From Methanofollis aquaemaris (lineage in GTDB: Archaea; Halobacteriota; Methanomicrobia; Methanomicrobiales; Methanofollaceae): a DNA stretch of 64,000 nucleotides. Both the position numbers and the translations under genes were made by a program. Position 1 is the first letter of the stretch. Every line of letters starts with the position of its first letter. Under the pieces are notes generated by a model that saw only the letters and a program-made list of their open reading frames with translations, had not been told where the DNA came from and did not search any database. The stretch spans positions 2,516,561 to 2,580,560 of the forward strand of contig NZ_CP036172.1 of the NCBI RefSeq assembly GCF_017357525.1, given 5' to 3'. This document shows, piece by piece, positions 62,007 through 64,000 of this stretch.

Positions 62007-63782
62007 TCAAATGGGGTTCTGAACATCTCCGTATCTGGCTATCGCATAGGGAAATGTATCATCAAGAAGGGAACGGTTTCGATATAACAAAAATCTATAA
62101 TTCGATCCTGTGCTGTCATCGTCGTATTCATTAGATGTGTAATACCCATCGATGAGATCTTGAGTCATTGGTGAGATTTCAATCTCTGAAAACGCTTTCA
62201 CATCGTCGAAATCCTCTCGCAATAATGTTCGATTGATTTCCTCGATCAGAAACGTAGTAAATGCGGACGTCGGTGCCTTGATGTTATCATACCGCAGAAG
62301 CAAGTTTTGCATCCGGTTCGATAACTTACCTCGGATATGATTTGATACCCGGCTCTTTTCAGCCAATAAAGTTAGCAATAAAGTGATATCCTTGATTTCA
62401 GTCTTCTTTATAAAGAACGGCGACACCTGCCTCACTCTGACTTTTACCCAAAATTTGTTTTGCTGAGGGTTTTTTTCTTCGATTGTTGGAATAATTGAAT
62501 GATACTTTCTCTTTGACGTGGAATACCCCATATCATAATAAATGTCATACCCACAGGTCAGGCCGATCCTGAGAAGCGCATCTTCCTGGCTGTATTCGCC
62601 GTCTATCGTCGGCCGGTCAGAAATCTCTCTGAGATCAAAGGAATCAACATTTTTATTTCCTGGAATGGTCAGGGTACGGGCCATATCGGAGATGGCGAGA
62701 CTGATCAGACGCATGAAAAGGAGATTACTGAATTTTTCGTCTTTTTTGTGAGTAAATCCATGGTATATCTGGAACGGTTCCCATGTGCCCAAAACAAATT
62801 CTGCCAACGCCGCCGGTGAAGATTGGATCAGTGCCAGGATAGGGAGGATCAGGCGTTCCTGTTCGATAGTTTTGAATTGATCATCGAGAATGCCAGGGAA
62901 ATGTGTAATGGCATCTATAGAATTTGGGCTATAAGATGGGGGTGAATTATTTTCTTTTTGTATTCTTTCCAGTTTTTCCTTTCTGGGCATACCTTCGGGA
63001 AAAATAGGAATACTATGTTGAGCGAAGAACGGGGTAGAGAAAACCCAATCAGACGCGTTTCTAGTCTTATATCCTGGATGTTTTTCTATTTCCCTGATCT
63101 CATCAAGAATCATCTTTTCAAAATCCGCATCATTTCCCTCTTTTTTATCATCTAATATGGTGAGGACACTTGGGATTTCATCCGGGGCGAAATCGAAAAT
63201 ATCATGTTTGCTTATGATCGACACCTGCTTCTCAAATAATCTCGTCCTGACCAGATCTTCAGTGATGATATTTCTGCAATATGAGTGACTCAACATTTCG
63301 ACTCTTTCATAGGCATCACAATTTTGCATCAGGAAAAGAAGGACTGATTTAAAGGTTTCAAAATCACTTTTTAAAAAATACTGAGTTGTTTCCTGGAATT
63401 TTTTCTGGGTCCGCTTTTTTTCAACTCGTTCAAATATTCCCAGATCAACCAATTTTCTGCACGTCTTCCCCGCTGTTGGAATTGTAACGGCGTGGATATC
63501 CTTCACATAACCATCATCATATCTAGAACGGTAACTGCCCTCTTCCTCCGGATTGACATATTTATGCGTGGTCAGACGCGCAACGATATCGTCGGGATAG
63601 GAATAGAAATGGTTTGGAGCCAGATATAGTGGGTCGAATCCTTTCATCCTGCGGCGAGGATTGTGTTTGGCATTCTCAATTGCGAAACCCTCCTGGATAA
63701 TGAATAATTTTAAAATAATCCATTCCTTTTCTGTTAGTTTTGGTACCTGAGTCATTTTAAAAATCTCAAACGGTTTTATCAC
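62007..63782 (-). CDS. Unknown 591-residue protein with possible N-terminal winged helix
   Basis: A large soluble protein, much more AT-rich than the rest of the right-hand window. Residues from about 110 to 160 (TAGKTCRKLVDLGIFERVEK and then TTQYFLKSDFETF) read like a winged-helix recognition helix and wing. The remaining part is mixed helix without known motifs; acidic, with several tryptophan-poor, lysine-rich stretches. GTG at 63782 is probably the leaderless start, 25 bases from a TATATATA box; ATG at 63755 is an alternative. It diverges from the viperin-like gene over 110 bases. Function not recognised. Confidence 0.7.
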   Translation of the reverse strand: MIKPFEIFKMTQVPKLTEKEWIILKLFIIQEGFAIENAKHNPRRRMKGFDPLYLAPNHFYSYPDDIVARLTTHKYVNPEEEGSYRSRYDDGYVKDIHAVTIPTAGKTCRKLVDLGIFERVEKKRTQKKFQETTQYFLKSDFETFKSVLLFLMQNCDAYERVEMLSHSYCRNIITEDLVRTRLFEKQVSIISKHDIFDFAPDEIPSVLTILDDKKEGNDADFEKMILDEIREIEKHPGYKTRNASDWVFSTPFFAQHSIPIFPEGMPRKEKLERIQKENNSPPSYSPNSIDAITHFPGILDDQFKTIEQERLILPILALIQSSPAALAEFVLGTWEPFQIYHGFTHKKDEKFSNLLFMRLISLAISDMARTLTIPGNKNVDSFDLREISDRPTIDGEYSQEDALLRIGLTCGYDIYYDMGYSTSKRKYHSIIPTIEEKNPQQNKFWVKVRVRQVSPFFIKKTEIKDITLLLTLLAEKSRVSNHIRGKLSNRMQNLLLRYDNIKAPTSAFTTFLIEEINRTLLREDFDDVKAFSEIEISPMTQDLIDGYYTSNEYDDDSTGSNYRFLLYRNRSLLDDTFPYAIARYGDVQNPI

Positions 63783-63892
63783 TCATTGTCAGTTGATTTG
63801 TGGTATATATATTTTCACATTGGGTAAAGCATTGGTTCAAGTTCTTTACGGCGACATTTTGCCTATTAGTTCCTAGATTTAACGTATTATTC
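63783..63892. promoter_or_regulatory. Divergent promoter region of the unknown gene and radical SAM gene
   Basis: 110 AT-rich bases. TATATATATT at 63804-63813 serves as TATA box for the minus-strand gene; the plus-strand gene has an AT-rich AACGTATTAT close to its ATG at 63893, with a weaker TATA-like sequence upstream. The shared promoter suggests linked expression. Confidence 0.45.
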
Positions 63893-64000
63893 ATGCCCCA
63901 ACTGCTTCCCAGATCAGCGAACTGGCATATGACCTCTGCATGCAACTACCACTGCAAGTTTTGCTGTATGCAAAAACTCACTGGCGACCTCACTTCAATG
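63893..64000 (+). CDS. Radical SAM protein, viperin-like (start only, cut by window edge)
   Basis: 36 codons from ATG to the window edge. The residues SANWHMTSACNYHCKFCCMQ contain the CxxxCxxC motif that binds the 4Fe-4S cluster of radical SAM enzymes. The context (N)-WH-T-x-x-CNY-x-C-(K)-FC is like that of prokaryotic viperins, which turn nucleoside triphosphates into chain-terminating 3'-deoxy-3',4'-didehydro forms in antiviral defence. Other radical SAM enzymes share the cluster motif, so only the downstream part can settle it. It is divergent from the unknown gene at 62007. Confidence 0.7.
   Translation, partial: MPQLLPRSANWHMTSACNYHCKFCCMQKLTGDLTSM

Noticed and set aside
1-64000. tRNA or rRNA genes
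   Set aside because: No convincing T-arm GGTTCGAATC-type sequence with a matching cloverleaf, and no rRNA-like stretch, was noticed on either strand by eye. A covariance-model scan would be decisive.

Overview
The window looks like chromosomal DNA of a methanogenic euryarchaeon, most probably a member of the Methanomicrobiales of the Methanofollis/Methanoculleus kind. This is inferred from the archaeal-type genes (Orc1/Cdc6, type I-D cas genes with Csa3, PGF-pre-PGF surface proteins, FmdE-like protein), TATA-box promoters at leaderless or Shine-Dalgarno starts, poly-T terminators and the strong GC bias of the backbone. No rRNA or tRNA gene was recognised.

Layout. (1) 1-7964: an AT-richer type I-D CRISPR-Cas operon on the minus strand (cas6, cas10d, csc2, csc1, cas3, then the first codons of cas4 cut by the window edge), with a divergent csa3 regulator; both appear leaderless and flank a perfect inverted repeat. 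(2) 8015-9831: two unknown small genes, a scrap of a nucleotidyl-transferase ligase, a decayed three-repeat CRISPR and a broken orc1/cdc6. (3) 9867-23534: GC-rich housekeeping and accessory genes: thioredoxin-like/DUF2703 fusion, universal stress protein, SulP permease, VOC protein, methyltransferases, PEBP protein, MFS exporter, class II photolyase, ferritin-like protein, MutY-like glycosylase, a secreted beta-propeller, DUF427 and flavin-binding proteins. (4) 23531-26095: a diverged duplication around a polytopic membrane protein; each copy carries a hairpin element, and the second copy of the gene is wrecked. (5) 26295-29567: a four-gene osmoprotectant (OpuC-type) ABC transporter. (6) 29753-45014: EncFtn-like ferritin, an ACT-ACT-metallo-beta-lactamase fusion, a methyltransferase, then four large or medium secreted surface proteins (32723-43345) that share domains; two of the promoters are nearly identical, followed by a zinc-ribbon membrane protein, cyclophilin and a HEAT-repeat protein. 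(7) 45043-55274: a large minus-strand locus coding a FecCD-type permease, ATPase, SAM methyltransferase, four paralogous substrate-binding lipoproteins, an FmdE-like protein and a thioredoxin-CcdA membrane protein, plus a fifth, mini binding-protein pseudogene facing the other way. (8) 55426-61907: another secreted beta-propeller protein and a mutS-mutL operon. (9) 62007-64000: an AT-rich segment with an unknown 591-residue protein divergent from the start of a radical SAM protein that resembles prokaryotic viperin.

How the parts work together. The two ends of the window look like defence-related accessory DNA (type I-D CRISPR-Cas at the left, a viperin-like gene and an unknown partner at the right). 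The locus at 45-55 kb reads as a coordinated uptake system, probably for a metal chelate: overlapping start/stop codons tie the permease, ATPase, methyltransferase and several alternative binding proteins together. The surface-protein cluster at 32.7-43.3 kb is probably co-regulated through the shared promoter element.
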